Source of the DNA: Curtobacterium sp. MCBD17_013
GTDB taxonomy: Bacteria > Actinomycetota > Actinomycetes > Actinomycetales > Microbacteriaceae
NCBI RefSeq assembly: GCF_003234565.1
Contig: NZ_QKTU01000002.1
Coordinates: 248,001 to 312,000, forward strand
DNA: 64,000 nucleotides
Reading direction: 5' to 3'
The translations under genes were made by a program, and so were the position numbers. This document shows positions 45,278 through 57,571 of this stretch, one piece after another; positions within the stretch are counted from its first letter, which is position 1; every line of letters begins with the position of its first letter. The notes under the pieces are model-generated. The model searched no databases, was not told the origin of the DNA, and was given only the letters and a program-made list of their open reading frames with translations.

Positions 45278-45552
45278 GCCCGTCCTCCGGTGGACGCGAG
45301 GGCGGCCTGGCGCGCCACGATCGTGACGGTGTCGTGTTCGACCGACAGGAAGCCGTCTTCGGCGTCCGCGTGGACGGTGCTCCCGTCGGCGCGCGAGATC
45401 CGCACCTGCCCCTGCGCGAGGATGGCGAGCATGGGCTCGTGCCCCGCGAGGACACCGATCTGCCCCTCGGTCGTCCGGGCCACGACCATGGTGGCGTCGC
45501 CCGTCCAGACCTCTTGGTCGGCCGACACGACGCTCACGGTGAGACCGGCCAT
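45274..45552 (-). CDS. atpC: ATP synthase F1 subunit epsilon
   Basis: 92 residues. The N-terminal beta-sandwich domain is complete (LTVSVVSADQEVWTG, GQIGVLAGHEPMLAIL, GFLSVEHDTVTIVA), but the helical C-terminal domain that inhibits ATP hydrolysis in many bacteria is missing; the protein ends after ARQAALASTGGRA. It connects the central stalk to the c-ring. Start: ATG 45552, 2 bp after the atpD stop. Confidence 0.95.
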   Translation of the reverse strand: MAGLTVSVVSADQEVWTGDATMVVARTTEGQIGVLAGHEPMLAILAQGQVRISRADGSTVHADAEDGFLSVEHDTVTIVARQAALASTGGRA

Positions 45553-45554
45553 GA

Positions 45555-47959
<2,405 letters not shown>

Positions 47960-48014
47960 TGCTGTCCGTTCTTGTTCGGGAGGTGGAGTTCGTCAGGACG
48001 CGCGGACCCGGAGG

Positions 48015-49652
48015 TCAGCGGCGTCCGCGGACGATCTGCTCCTGATCGACGTCGTCGGCGTCCGCAGCGGCGAACTGCTCGTTCCCGACCGAGGCGAGCG
48101 TCTTGCCCTCGCCCGTCTGGAACCCCTTCTTGAAGTCGTCGATCGCGGCACCGAGCGCCGAGATCGTGTCGTCGTCGAGGACGTTCGTCTCGCGCAGCGT
48201 GTCGAGGATCGACGTGTTGCGCTTCAGGTGGTCGAGCAACTCGGCCTCGAACCGGAGGACGTCCGACACCGGGACCTCGTCGAGCTTGCCGTTGGTGCCG
48301 GCCCAGATCGAGACGACCTGGTCCTCGACGGGGTACGGCGAGTACTGCGGCTGCTTGAGGAGCTCGGTGAGCCGGGCTCCGCGGTCGAGCTGACGACGCG
48401 AGGCCTGGTCGAGGTCCGAAGCGAACATCGCGAAGGCCTCGAGCGCCCGGTACTGGGCGAGTTCGAGCTTGAGCGTCCCGGAGACCTTCTTGATCGACTT
48501 GACCTGGGCGTCGCCCCCGACGCGCGACACCGAGATGCCCACGTCGACCGCCGGACGCTGGTTCGCGTTGAACAGGTCCGACTGCAGGAAGATCTGCCCG
48601 TCCGTGATCGAGATCACGTTCGTCGGGATGTAGGCCGAGACGTCGTTGGCACGGGTTTCGATGATGGGCAGGCCCGTCATCGAACCGGCACCGAGCTCGT
48701 CGGACAGCTTCGCGCAACGCTCGAGGAGCCGGGAGTGCAGGTAGAAGACGTCACCCGGGTAGGCCTCGCGCCCCGGCGGACGACGGAGGAGGAGGGACAC
48801 CGCGCGGTAGGCCTCGGCCTGCTTCGACAGGTCGTCGAAGATGATGAGGACGTGCTTGCCGCCGTACATCCAGTGCTGACCGATGGCCGAGCCGGTGTAC
48901 GGGGCGAGGTACTTGAAGCCCGCGGGGTCGGAGGCGGGGGCGGCGACGATGGTGGTGTACTCCATCGCGCCGGCGTCCTCGAGCGCACCCTTGACGGAGG
49001 CGATCGTCGAACCCTTCTGGCCGATCGCGACGTAGATGCAGCGCACCTGCTTGTCGACGTCGCCGGACTCCCAGTTGGCCTTCTGGTTGATGATCGTGTC
49101 GATCGCGATGGCCGTCTTGCCGGTCTGGCGGTCGCCGATGATGAGCTGACGCTGACCGCGGCCGATCGGGATCATGGCGTCGATGGCCTTGATGCCGGTC
49201 TGCATCGGCTCGTGCACCGACTTGCGGGCCATGACGCCCGGAGCCTGGAGCTCGAGGGCGCGGCGGCCCTCCGACGCGATCTCGCCGAGGCCGTCGAGCG
49301 GCGTGCCGAGCGGGTCCACGACGCGCCCGAGGTACCCGTCGCCGACGGGGACGGAGAGCACCTCGCCGGTGCGGGTGACTTCCTGGCCCTCTTCGACGCC
49401 GGCGAACTCGCCGAGCACGATGACGCCGATCTCGTCCTCGTCGAGGTTCTGCGCGAGGCCGAGCGTGCCGTCCGCGAAGCGGATCAGCTCGTTGGCCATG
49501 ACGCCGGGGAGGCCCTCGACGTGGGCGATGCCGTCGGCTGCGTCGATCACGTGACCGACCTCGGCCGTGGAGGCCTTCGTCGGCTCGTAGTTCGAGACGA
49601 AGTCCTTCAGGGCATCACGGATCTCATCGGGGCTGATGGTGATGTCTGCCAT
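48015..49652 (-). CDS. atpA: ATP synthase F1 subunit alpha
   Basis: 545 residues, the non-catalytic nucleotide-binding subunit. P-loop [17 protein letters not shown] and the alpha signature [20 protein letters not shown] are present. The start ATG 49652 follows an AAGGA site; the open frame continues 30 codons upstream but without family similarity. The C-terminus is a little longer and acidic. The 150-bp gap to atpH is the largest in the operon. Confidence 0.98.
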   Translation of the reverse strand: MADITISPDEIRDALKDFVSNYEPTKASTAEVGHVIDAADGIAHVEGLPGVMANELIRFADGTLGLAQNLDEDEIGVIVLGEFAGVEEGQEVTRTGEVLSVPVGDGYLGRVVDPLGTPLDGLGEIASEGRRALELQAPGVMARKSVHEPMQTGIKAIDAMIPIGRGQRQLIIGDRQTGKTAIAIDTIINQKANWESGDVDKQVRCIYVAIGQKGSTIASVKGALEDAGAMEYTTIVAAPASDPAGFKYLAPYTGSAIGQHWMYGGKHVLIIFDDLSKQAEAYRAVSLLLRRPPGREAYPGDVFYLHSRLLERCAKLSDELGAGSMTGLPIIETRANDVSAYIPTNVISITDGQIFLQSDLFNANQRPAVDVGISVSRVGGDAQVKSIKKVSGTLKLELAQYRALEAFAMFASDLDQASRRQLDRGARLTELLKQPQYSPYPVEDQVVSIWAGTNGKLDEVPVSDVLRFEAELLDHLKRNTSILDTLRETNVLDDDTISALGAAIDDFKKGFQTGEGKTLASVGNEQFAAADADDVDQEQIVRGRR

Positions 49653-49803
49653 GGGGATATTCCTTGTTGGTTTTCGAGACCGGTGGCCCCGAGGTGTGTG
49701 TGCCCGTTCGAGTCGGACCTCGACGGCCCCACCCTGGTTCATCTCGGACGCGTTGCTGCTGACCGTGTGGTGTCGAGGGTACGTCCTGCCCCCGACCTCG
49801 TGC

Positions 49804-50598
49804 TCAACCGGCGAACTCGAGGCGCAACTGCTGGAGCCGCGTGTTGACGGTGCCGTCGATGACGTCGCCGCCGACCTGGACCCGGATGCCGCCGACGACG
49901 GTGGGGTCCACGACCTCGTTCAAGTTGATCGTGCGCCCGTACCGGTTGGCGAGCGTCCGGCCGAGGCGATCCCGCTGCTCGTGCTCGAGCGGTGCGGCGC
50001 TGATCACCACGGCGACGACCTGGTCCGCCTCCGCGGCGACGATGTCGGACGCGGCCCGCACGATCTCACCGATCCGGCGACCGCGCGGCTGCTGCACGAG
50101 GGCCGACAGGATCGCGATGGTCTGCGCCGAGGCCTTGCCGTCGAGCAGTCGCTCCACCAGTGCCGCCTTCTGCTCGGGGCTCCCGAGCTTCGTGCCGAGT
50201 GCGAGCTCGAGGTCGGCATCGGAACGGACGGCGGTCTCGAACGTGAAGAGCTCGCGCTCGATCGACGTCTCGGGTCCGGCACTGCGCGCGAGAGCGCGGA
50301 TGCCCGCGTCCTCGATGCCCGCGAGGAGGTCCCGGTGCGACGACCACCGCTCCGCGACGACCGCCGAGAGCACCGCGCGGACCGCGTCCGAGCGCGACGC
50401 GAACACCCGCTGGACGAGCGCACGCTTGCCGTCGGCGTCCGCCGTGGCGTCGCCGAACACACCGAGGAGCTGGGGAGCGCCGGCGATGGTCCGGCCCGCC
50501 GAGAGGATCTCGACACCGGCGGACAGGTCCGCGGCGTCTCCGAGCTCCGCGAGGGTCTCGCGGACGGCCTCGAGTGCGGTCCTGGTGGCGCTGCGCAT
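49804..50598 (-). CDS. atpH: ATP synthase F1 subunit delta
   Basis: 264 residues, longer than the 177 of E. coli, as usual in actinobacteria. It joins the b stalk to the top of the F1 head. The C-terminal [24 protein letters not shown] is the conserved end. It starts 2 bp after the atpF stop. Confidence 0.97.
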   Translation of the reverse strand: MRSATRTALEAVRETLAELGDAADLSAGVEILSAGRTIAGAPQLLGVFGDATADADGKRALVQRVFASRSDAVRAVLSAVVAERWSSHRDLLAGIEDAGIRALARSAGPETSIERELFTFETAVRSDADLELALGTKLGSPEQKAALVERLLDGKASAQTIAILSALVQQPRGRRIGEIVRAASDIVAAEADQVVAVVISAAPLEHEQRDRLGRTLANRYGRTINLNEVVDPTVVGGIRVQVGGDVIDGTVNTRLQQLRLEFAG

Positions 50599-50600
50599 CC

Positions 50601-51161
50601 TCAGTGCTCCGTTCCGGCCTCGGACCGCGCGGACGACGCCTCGAGGTCGGCGAGGAACCGATCGACCACCGCAGCGGCCTTCGCGTCGTCCTTGAGGGAC
50701 TCGCCGATGACACCGGACGCGAGGTCGATCGCGAGCGACCCGACCTCGGAGCGCAGCGACTGCACGGCGCTCGCACGCTCGGCCTCGATCTGGGCCTGCG
50801 CGTTCGCGGTGATACGCGCGGCGTCGGCCGCGGCCTGCTCGCGGACCTCGTTGCCGATCGCGGTCGCGTCGGCACGGGCCTGCTCACGGATGCGCGCGGC
50901 CTCGGCACGGGCGTCGGCGAGCTGCTTGTTGTACTCGTCGAGCGCGGCGACGGCCTGCTGCTGGGCTGCCTCGGCCTTCTTGATGCCGCCCTCGATGGCC
51001 TCCGTGCGCTCGTCGAGCATCTTCGTGATGCGCGGCGTGACGACACGCCAGAACACGATGAAGATGATGATGAACGCGACGAGCGACCAGAGGATGTCAT
51101 ACGTCTCGGGGAGGAGCGGGTTGTGCGTCTCCCCGGCCGCGGTAATCAGTGCGTTCTGCAT
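50601..51161 (-). CDS. atpF: ATP synthase Fo subunit b
   Basis: 186 residues. A single membrane segment (about 20-42, WSLVAFIIIFIVFWRVV) precedes a long charged helix forming the peripheral stalk, with heptad-like Ala/Glu/Arg content through 150. It follows atpE after 8 bp. Confidence 0.97.
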   Translation of the reverse strand: MQNALITAAGETHNPLLPETYDILWSLVAFIIIFIVFWRVVTPRITKMLDERTEAIEGGIKKAEAAQQQAVAALDEYNKQLADARAEAARIREQARADATAIGNEVREQAAADAARITANAQAQIEAERASAVQSLRSEVGSLAIDLASGVIGESLKDDAKAAAVVDRFLADLEASSARSEAGTEH

Positions 51162-51169
51162 CGGGAGCC

Positions 51170-52326
<1,157 letters not shown>

Positions 52327-52424
52327 GCGGAGGTGGACTGAGTGGAGGCGATCCGATCGGAGCAACGGGGCTCGGCGACACGGACTTCCAGAAGCCTATC
52401 AGGTGTGGGAGCCTTCTCGGTCTC

Positions 52425-52904
52425 TCAGGCGCGAGGGTCCGACCGGCCGTCGCGGTCTCCCGGTAGCGGCACGTCGATGGGCACACGAGCGCGCGCGACC
52501 GCCGAGACGTCGATGACGAGGCTCCCGACGATGCCGACGATGATCGCGACCGCCATGACGACGCGGTCCACCCAGTCCTGGTCCCGCAGGACGGCGAGGA
52601 TCACCACGAACAGGATGAACTTGACGAGCCAGGTGCCCATCACGATGCCGAAGAAGGCACCGCTGATCATCTGCCCGCGGGAGACCCGGAGCGCGACGAG
52701 CACGCTCGCGGCCGTCAGGCCCAGGAACACCACGCTCATCACGGCGCCGACGAGACCACCGGCCAGGCCGGGACCACCCGCGACGAGGAGCCCGACGACG
52801 CCGCCGACGACGGCGAGGACGACCGCGAGCACGGCTCCCTGGACGAGGATCCGGCGGAAGACCGGGCGGACGTGGTCGAGCGCGTTCGGCGCGGGGGTGC
52901 TCAT
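52425..52904 (-). CDS. atpI: ATP synthase subunit I-like membrane protein
   Basis: 159 residues with four membrane segments (about 22-42, 48-72, 77-107, 115-135) and an Arg/Asp-rich tail. Position at the head of the atp operon and the hydrophobic layout suit AtpI, which assists c-ring assembly in other bacteria; sequence similarity in this family is weak. The ATG overlaps the wecA stop by one base (TGATG). Confidence 0.75.
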   Translation of the reverse strand: MSTPAPNALDHVRPVFRRILVQGAVLAVVLAVVGGVVGLLVAGGPGLAGGLVGAVMSVVFLGLTAASVLVALRVSRGQMISGAFFGIVMGTWLVKFILFVVILAVLRDQDWVDRVVMAVAIIVGIVGSLVIDVSAVARARVPIDVPLPGDRDGRSDPRA

Positions 52905-54175
52905 CAGCGGGACTCTCCGGTGGTCGGTCGGCGCGGCGCTGGCGCCGCGTCCGGGATGGTGCGGGCGCCGTCGCGGCGGGACGCGGCGCGGTCGAGGGGA
53001 TCGAGGGCCGGGTCGACCGGGACCTCGCCACCCGCCGCGCTCTGGGCGACGATCTCGGCGCGTTTCCTGCCGAGGGGCGCGAACGTGACGACGGCGCACA
53101 CGAGGAAACCGACCGTCACGAACGCGAGCACCCAGTACCAGGGCAGGAACAGGAACAGCAGGCCCCCGACGGCCACGACGGCGGTCCAGCCGTAGAAGAT
53201 GAGCACCGCGTGGAAGTGCGAGTGTCCCATGTCGAGCAGCCGGTGGTGGAGGTGCTTGCGGTCGGCCGAGAACGGGGACTTCCCCGCGCTCACCCGGCGG
53301 AACACCGCGAGTCCGAAGTCGAGCATGGGCACGACGAGGATCGCGAACGGCAGCAGGATCGGGATGAACACCGGGAGCAGCTGCGTCCGCGTGTGCACCG
53401 CCGCGGGGTCGATGTTGCCCGTGAGCGACACCGCGCTCGTCGCCATGAGGAACCCGACGAGCAGCGCTCCGGCGTCACCCATGAACAGCTTGGCGGGATG
53501 CCAGTTGAGCAGCAGGAAGCCGAAGCAGGCACCGACGAGGACCGCGGTCAGGAGGGACGGCAGGTTGAAGAAGAACTCGGTCTGGACGACGATGCGGTTC
53601 ACGAAGAAGCTGTACAGGAAGAACACGCCGCCGCCGATGATCGCGACGCCCGCGACCAGCCCGTCGAGACCGTCGATGAAGTTGACGGCGTTCATGACGA
53701 GGACCACCGCGAGCACCGTGAAGATGAGCGACATGTAGCTCGAGCCGACCGTGAGCGAGTTGCCGATCGGGAGCGACACGATCGCGACGCCCTGCCAGGC
53801 GAGGATGCCCGCCGCGATGATCTGGCCGGCGAGCTTCGTCATCCAGTCGAGGTCCCAGATGTCGTCGGCGACCCCGAGCACGACGATGATCGTGGCGCCC
53901 GCCAGGACCGCCAGGACACGACCGGGCTCGGCGAACACGAGCCGGAAGTAGTCGACGCCCGCGATGTGCGGGAACACGAACCACGCGCACAGCAGCGACA
54001 CGATGATCCCGAGGAACATCGCGATCCCGCCGAGGCGCGGGGTCGGCGTCCGGTGCACGTCACGCTCGCGGACCTTCGGGTACCACCGGTACCGCATCCC
54101 GAGCTTCCACACGACCCAGCTCAGCCCGAAGCTCACGGCGGCCGCGATGGCGCCGGCGAGCAGGTAGTACCTCAT
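52904..54175 (-). CDS. wecA: MraY/WecA-family undecaprenyl-phosphate glycosyl-1-phosphate transferase
   Basis: 423 residues with about ten membrane segments. The active-site Asp motif (VLGVADDIWDLDW), NFIDGLDG and HLHHRLLDMGHS are the hallmarks of the WecA/TagO branch. It transfers a sugar-1-phosphate, most often GlcNAc-1-P, to the lipid carrier to start a cell-wall glycopolymer. A hydrophilic tail of about 40 residues follows the last helix. The position before atpI matches the mycobacterial wecA (rfe) locus. The symbol is by analogy. Confidence 0.9.
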   Translation of the reverse strand: MRYYLLAGAIAAAVSFGLSWVVWKLGMRYRWYPKVRERDVHRTPTPRLGGIAMFLGIIVSLLCAWFVFPHIAGVDYFRLVFAEPGRVLAVLAGATIIVVLGVADDIWDLDWMTKLAGQIIAAGILAWQGVAIVSLPIGNSLTVGSSYMSLIFTVLAVVLVMNAVNFIDGLDGLVAGVAIIGGGVFFLYSFFVNRIVVQTEFFFNLPSLLTAVLVGACFGFLLLNWHPAKLFMGDAGALLVGFLMATSAVSLTGNIDPAAVHTRTQLLPVFIPILLPFAILVVPMLDFGLAVFRRVSAGKSPFSADRKHLHHRLLDMGHSHFHAVLIFYGWTAVVAVGGLLFLFLPWYWVLAFVTVGFLVCAVVTFAPLGRKRAEIVAQSAAGGEVPVDPALDPLDRAASRRDGARTIPDAAPAPRRPTTGESR

Positions 54176-54846
54176 GTGACGAGGTCGCCACCGGCGACGC
54201 GCTCGATCTCGGCGTCGGGGATCACCCCGTGCCGGACGATGCGGAGCCCGCCCCCGGTCGCGAGACCGGTCGCGTCGACGATGGTCGAGCCGGTCGAGGC
54301 CGCGACGCCCTCGTGCGGGGCGAGCCGGCCACCGTCCAGGTACACCGCGACGCTGTCCCCGAGCATGGCCTCGGCCTCGTCGACGTCCATCGCGGCGGGC
54401 ACGCCCGTGGCGTTGGCGCTCGACACCGCGAGCGGACCGACCTCGTGCAGGAGCTCGAGCGCGATGCGCTGGTCCGGCATGCGCAACGCGACGGTGCCCC
54501 GGGTCTCGCCGAGGTCCCAGTCGAGCGACGGCTGCGCCGGGAGGATGACCGTGAGGCCGCCCGGCCAGAACTCCGCGACGAGGTCACGCACGACCTCCGG
54601 GACCTCGGCTGCGAGGGCGTCGAGCGTGGCGATCCCCGGGATGAGGACGGGTGGCGGCGACTGCCGCGTGCGGCCCTTGGCGTCGAGCAGGCGCTGCACG
54701 GCCTTCGCCGAGAAGGCGTCGGCCGCGAGACCGTAGACGGTGTCGGTGGGGACGACGACGAGCTCCCCGCGACCGAGCGCGGCCCGTGCGAGCCGCATGC
54801 CGGTCAGGAGTCCGTCAGCATCGGAGCAGTCGTGTCGGGAGGCCAT
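54172..54846 (-). CDS. tsaC: L-threonylcarbamoyladenylate synthase
   Basis: 224 residues of the TsaC/Sua5 (YrdC) family, which makes the threonylcarbamoyl-AMP used for t6A in tRNA. VVPTDTVYGLAADAFS, LLDAKGRTRQSPPPVLIPG and PLAVSSANATGVPAAMD are the substrate-binding segments. It overlaps wecA by 4 bp (ATGA). The ATG at 54846 is likely to be nearly leaderless because of the -10 located 9 nt before it. Confidence 0.95.
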   Translation of the reverse strand: MASRHDCSDADGLLTGMRLARAALGRGELVVVPTDTVYGLAADAFSAKAVQRLLDAKGRTRQSPPPVLIPGIATLDALAAEVPEVVRDLVAEFWPGGLTVILPAQPSLDWDLGETRGTVALRMPDQRIALELLHEVGPLAVSSANATGVPAAMDVDEAEAMLGDSVAVYLDGGRLAPHEGVAASTGSTIVDATGLATGGGLRIVRHGVIPDAEIERVAGGDLVT

Positions 54847-54855
54847 GGCCCGCCC

Positions 54856-54861
54856 ATGATA
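54856..54861 (-). promoter_or_regulatory. Candidate -10 for tsaC, close to the start codon
   Basis: The minus strand reads TATCAT with 9 nt to the ATG at 54846, which would leave a leader of only a few bases. It lies in the 36-bp gap shared with the divergent HAD gene. Confidence 0.35.
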
Positions 54862-54882
54862 GTGCGGGAGGATGGAGGCATC

Positions 54883-55578
54883 GTGGACCACCAACACCCT
54901 GTCTCCGGCGCGTCCTCGCACGCGACCGCCCCGGCACCGTCGCTCCTGTTCCTGTTCGACATGGACGACGTCCTCTACCGGTACGACTGGCGCACCCGCA
55001 TGGCGGGCATGACGGCGCTCACCGGGCACGACCTCGACGAGCTGCGCCGACGGTGGTGGAACGACGAGGGTGAGTGGCGGGCCGAGGCAGGACACTGGCC
55101 GGACGGCGACTCGTACCTCGCGGCGCTCGAGACCGCGCTCGGGTGCCGCGTCCCCGAGCAGGAGTGGTCACGGATCCGCGGCTCGGCGATGACCCCGATC
55201 CCCCGCGCCCTCGACGCCGTCCGGATCGCCGCCCAGGCCGGGCGCGTCGCGCTGCTCACGAACAACGGCCCTCTCGCGGCCCGGCACATCGCGCGTTGGG
55301 CACCCGAACTGCCCGCGCTGTTCGGCGAGCACCTGAACACCTCGAGCGACTTCGGTGCCCGCAAGCCCGACCCCGAGGTCTTCCGCAGCGCCCTCCGTCA
55401 CCACGGCGTGCCCGCCGTCCGCACGTTCTTCGCCGACGACCGGGTCGAGAACGTCGAGGGCGCGCGGCACGTCGGCATCACGGCCGTCCACGTCACGCCC
55501 GAGACGGACCTCGTCGCCGCCGTCGCCGCGTTCGTCGCCGGGCACGGCCGGCGGGGAGGCCCGGAGCAGCAGGACTAA
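54883..55578 (+). CDS. HAD family hydrolase
   Basis: 231 residues. HAD motifs in order: LFLFDMDDVLYRYDW (nucleophile Asp), VALLTNNGPLA, ARKPDPEVF (Lys) and TFFADDRVENV (metal Asp pair). A probable small-molecule phosphatase; the helical cap gives no substrate hint. I chose the GTG at 54883 because of the adjacent GGAGG; an ATG at 54856 is also in frame. It is inserted on the plus strand between prmC and tsaC, interrupting an otherwise conserved minus-strand series, and overlaps prmC tail to tail by 4 bp. Confidence 0.9.
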   Translation: MDHQHPVSGASSHATAPAPSLLFLFDMDDVLYRYDWRTRMAGMTALTGHDLDELRRRWWNDEGEWRAEAGHWPDGDSYLAALETALGCRVPEQEWSRIRGSAMTPIPRALDAVRIAAQAGRVALLTNNGPLAARHIARWAPELPALFGEHLNTSSDFGARKPDPEVFRSALRHHGVPAVRTFFADDRVENVEGARHVGITAVHVTPETDLVAAVAAFVAGHGRRGGPEQQD

Positions 55579-56489
55579 CGGGTCGCGGTGGTCGTGCGGT
55601 CCCGCCCGGTGAGGTCCTGGTGGGTCTCCGGACGCCGGAACCCCTCGGCAGCGAGCACGTCGCGCACCGCCGCCCCCTGGTGCTCCGCGTGTTCGACGAC
55701 GAGTGCGCCGCCGGACACGAGCAACCGGCGGGCCGTCCGGGCGAGCGCACGGACGGCGTCGAGACCGTCCGGGCCTCCGTAGAGCGCGACCGCCGGGTCG
55801 TGGTCCCGGACCTCGGGATCACGAGGCACGGCGTCGTCCGGCACGTAGGGCGGGTTCGACACGACGACGTGCACGGTCCCGTCGAGGTCGGGCACCGCGT
55901 CGGCGAGGTCGCCCTCGACGAGCCGGACCGCCCCGCCGTGGGCGTCGATGTTCCGACGCGTCCAGGGCAGCGCCTCGGGTGACCGCTCGACGGCGACGAC
56001 CCGGGCGGTCGGGACCTCGGTGGCGACCGCGAGGGCGATGGCGCCGCTCCCCGACCCGAGGTCGACCACGACGGGCTCCGCGACGGCCGTGGCCCGCACC
56101 GCGTCGATCGCGAACTGCGCGACGGACTCGGTCTCCGGACGGGGCACGAACACCCCCGGGCCGACCGCGAGCGTCAGCGCACGGAAGTGGGCCTCGCCCG
56201 TGATGTGCTGCAGCGGTTCGCGGGTCCGTCGACGCGCCACGGCCAGCCGGAAGGCCGCGACGTGCGCCGGCTGGACGAGACCGCCGGTGACCGCGCGGGC
56301 GAGCACCGCCCCGCGCGACGTCGTGGTCGCCCACGCGAGCAGCAGCTCGGCGTCGACGTCCGGGGACGGCACACCGGCCGCGGCCAACGCGGCCGCCGCT
56401 TCCCGGAGGAGGCGATCCGCCGGGAACGCGCCGTCGGCCTCGGTCGACTGCCGGGCCTCCCCGTCGGAGCGCCCGCCCGGGGTGCTCAC
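55575..56489 (-). CDS. prmC: Peptide chain release factor N(5)-glutamine methyltransferase
   Basis: 304 residues. PrmC methylates the Gln of the GGQ motif in release factors. SAM-binding [16 protein letters not shown] and the catalytic SNPPYVPD are present; PRPETES matches the substrate-binding region. It overlaps the prfA stop by 4 bp, so enzyme and substrate genes are coupled. Confidence 0.96.
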   Translation of the reverse strand: MSTPGGRSDGEARQSTEADGAFPADRLLREAAAALAAAGVPSPDVDAELLLAWATTTSRGAVLARAVTGGLVQPAHVAAFRLAVARRRTREPLQHITGEAHFRALTLAVGPGVFVPRPETESVAQFAIDAVRATAVAEPVVVDLGSGSGAIALAVATEVPTARVVAVERSPEALPWTRRNIDAHGGAVRLVEGDLADAVPDLDGTVHVVVSNPPYVPDDAVPRDPEVRDHDPAVALYGGPDGLDAVRALARTARRLLVSGGALVVEHAEHQGAAVRDVLAAEGFRRPETHQDLTGRDRTTTATR

Positions 56490-57568
56490 GCCGTCTGGTC
56501 CCCGATGTCGGCCAGGCGCGCCTCCTCGTCCATGCGGATGCAGGACTCGATCACGGGCTCGAGGGCGCCGTCCATGACCCGGTCGAGGTCGTACGACTTG
56601 TACCCGGTGCGGTGGTCCGCGATCCGGTTCTCGGGGAAGTTGTACGTCCGGATGCGCTCGGAGCGGTCCATGCCGCGGATCTGCGACCGACGGGCGTCGG
56701 AGGCCGCGGCGTCGAGTTCCTCCTGCTGCCGCGCGAGGATCCGCGCGCGGAGGACGCGCATGGCGGCCTCGCGGTTCTGCAGCTGCGACTTCTCGTTCTG
56801 CATCGACACGACGATGCCCGTCGGCAGGTGCGTGATGCGGACCGCGGAGTCCGTCGTGTTCACGGACTGACCGCCGGGGCCGGAGGACCGGTACACGTCG
56901 ATCTTGAGGTCGTTCTGGTTGATCTCGACCTCTTCGGGCTCGTCGACCTCGGGGAACACGAGCACCCCGGTCGTCGACGTGTGGATGCGGCCCTGCGACT
57001 CGGTCGCCGGCACGCGCTGCACGCGGTGCACGCCGCCCTCGTACTTGAGGTGCGCCCAGACGCCCTGGGACGGGTCCGTCGCGTTCGACTTGATCGCCAC
57101 CTGGACGTCCTTGAACCCACCGAGGTCGGACTCGGTGCGTTCGAGGAGCTCCGTCTTCCAGCCCTTGGACTCGGCGTAATGGGTGTACATGCGCAGGAGG
57201 TCGGCCGCGAACAGCGCGCTCTCGGCGCCGCCCTCGCCGCCCTTGATCTCCATGATGACGTCACGGCCGTCGTCCGGGTCGCGCGGGATGAGGAGCCGCC
57301 GCAGACGCTCCTGCGTCGCCTGCAGGTGCTCCTCGAGCGCGGGGACCTCCTCGGCGAACGCGTCGTCCTCGCGCGCGAGCTCGCGGGCGGCGGCGAGGTC
57401 CTCCCCCGCCGCCTCCCACGCCTCGTACGCCGACGTGATCTGGCTGAGCTCCGCGTACCGACGGTTGATCTTCTTGGCCCTGGCCGCGTCCGCGTGGACG
57501 GCGGGATCCGACAGCTGACGCGTCAGGTCCTCGTGTTCGGCCAGCAGCACCGCCACCGACTCGAACAC
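56486..57568 (-). CDS. prfA: Peptide chain release factor 1
   Basis: 360 residues. RF1 recognises UAA and UAG. The GGQ motif lies in [17 protein letters not shown], and the codon-recognition segment is of the RF1 PAT-like type ([14 protein letters not shown]). The start is GTG 57568, 3 bp after the rho stop. Confidence 0.98.
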   Translation of the reverse strand: MFESVAVLLAEHEDLTRQLSDPAVHADAARAKKINRRYAELSQITSAYEAWEAAGEDLAAARELAREDDAFAEEVPALEEHLQATQERLRRLLIPRDPDDGRDVIMEIKGGEGGAESALFAADLLRMYTHYAESKGWKTELLERTESDLGGFKDVQVAIKSNATDPSQGVWAHLKYEGGVHRVQRVPATESQGRIHTSTTGVLVFPEVDEPEEVEINQNDLKIDVYRSSGPGGQSVNTTDSAVRITHLPTGIVVSMQNEKSQLQNREAAMRVLRARILARQQEELDAAASDARRSQIRGMDRSERIRTYNFPENRIADHRTGYKSYDLDRVMDGALEPVIESCIRMDEEARLADIGDQTA

Positions 57569-57571
57569 CCG

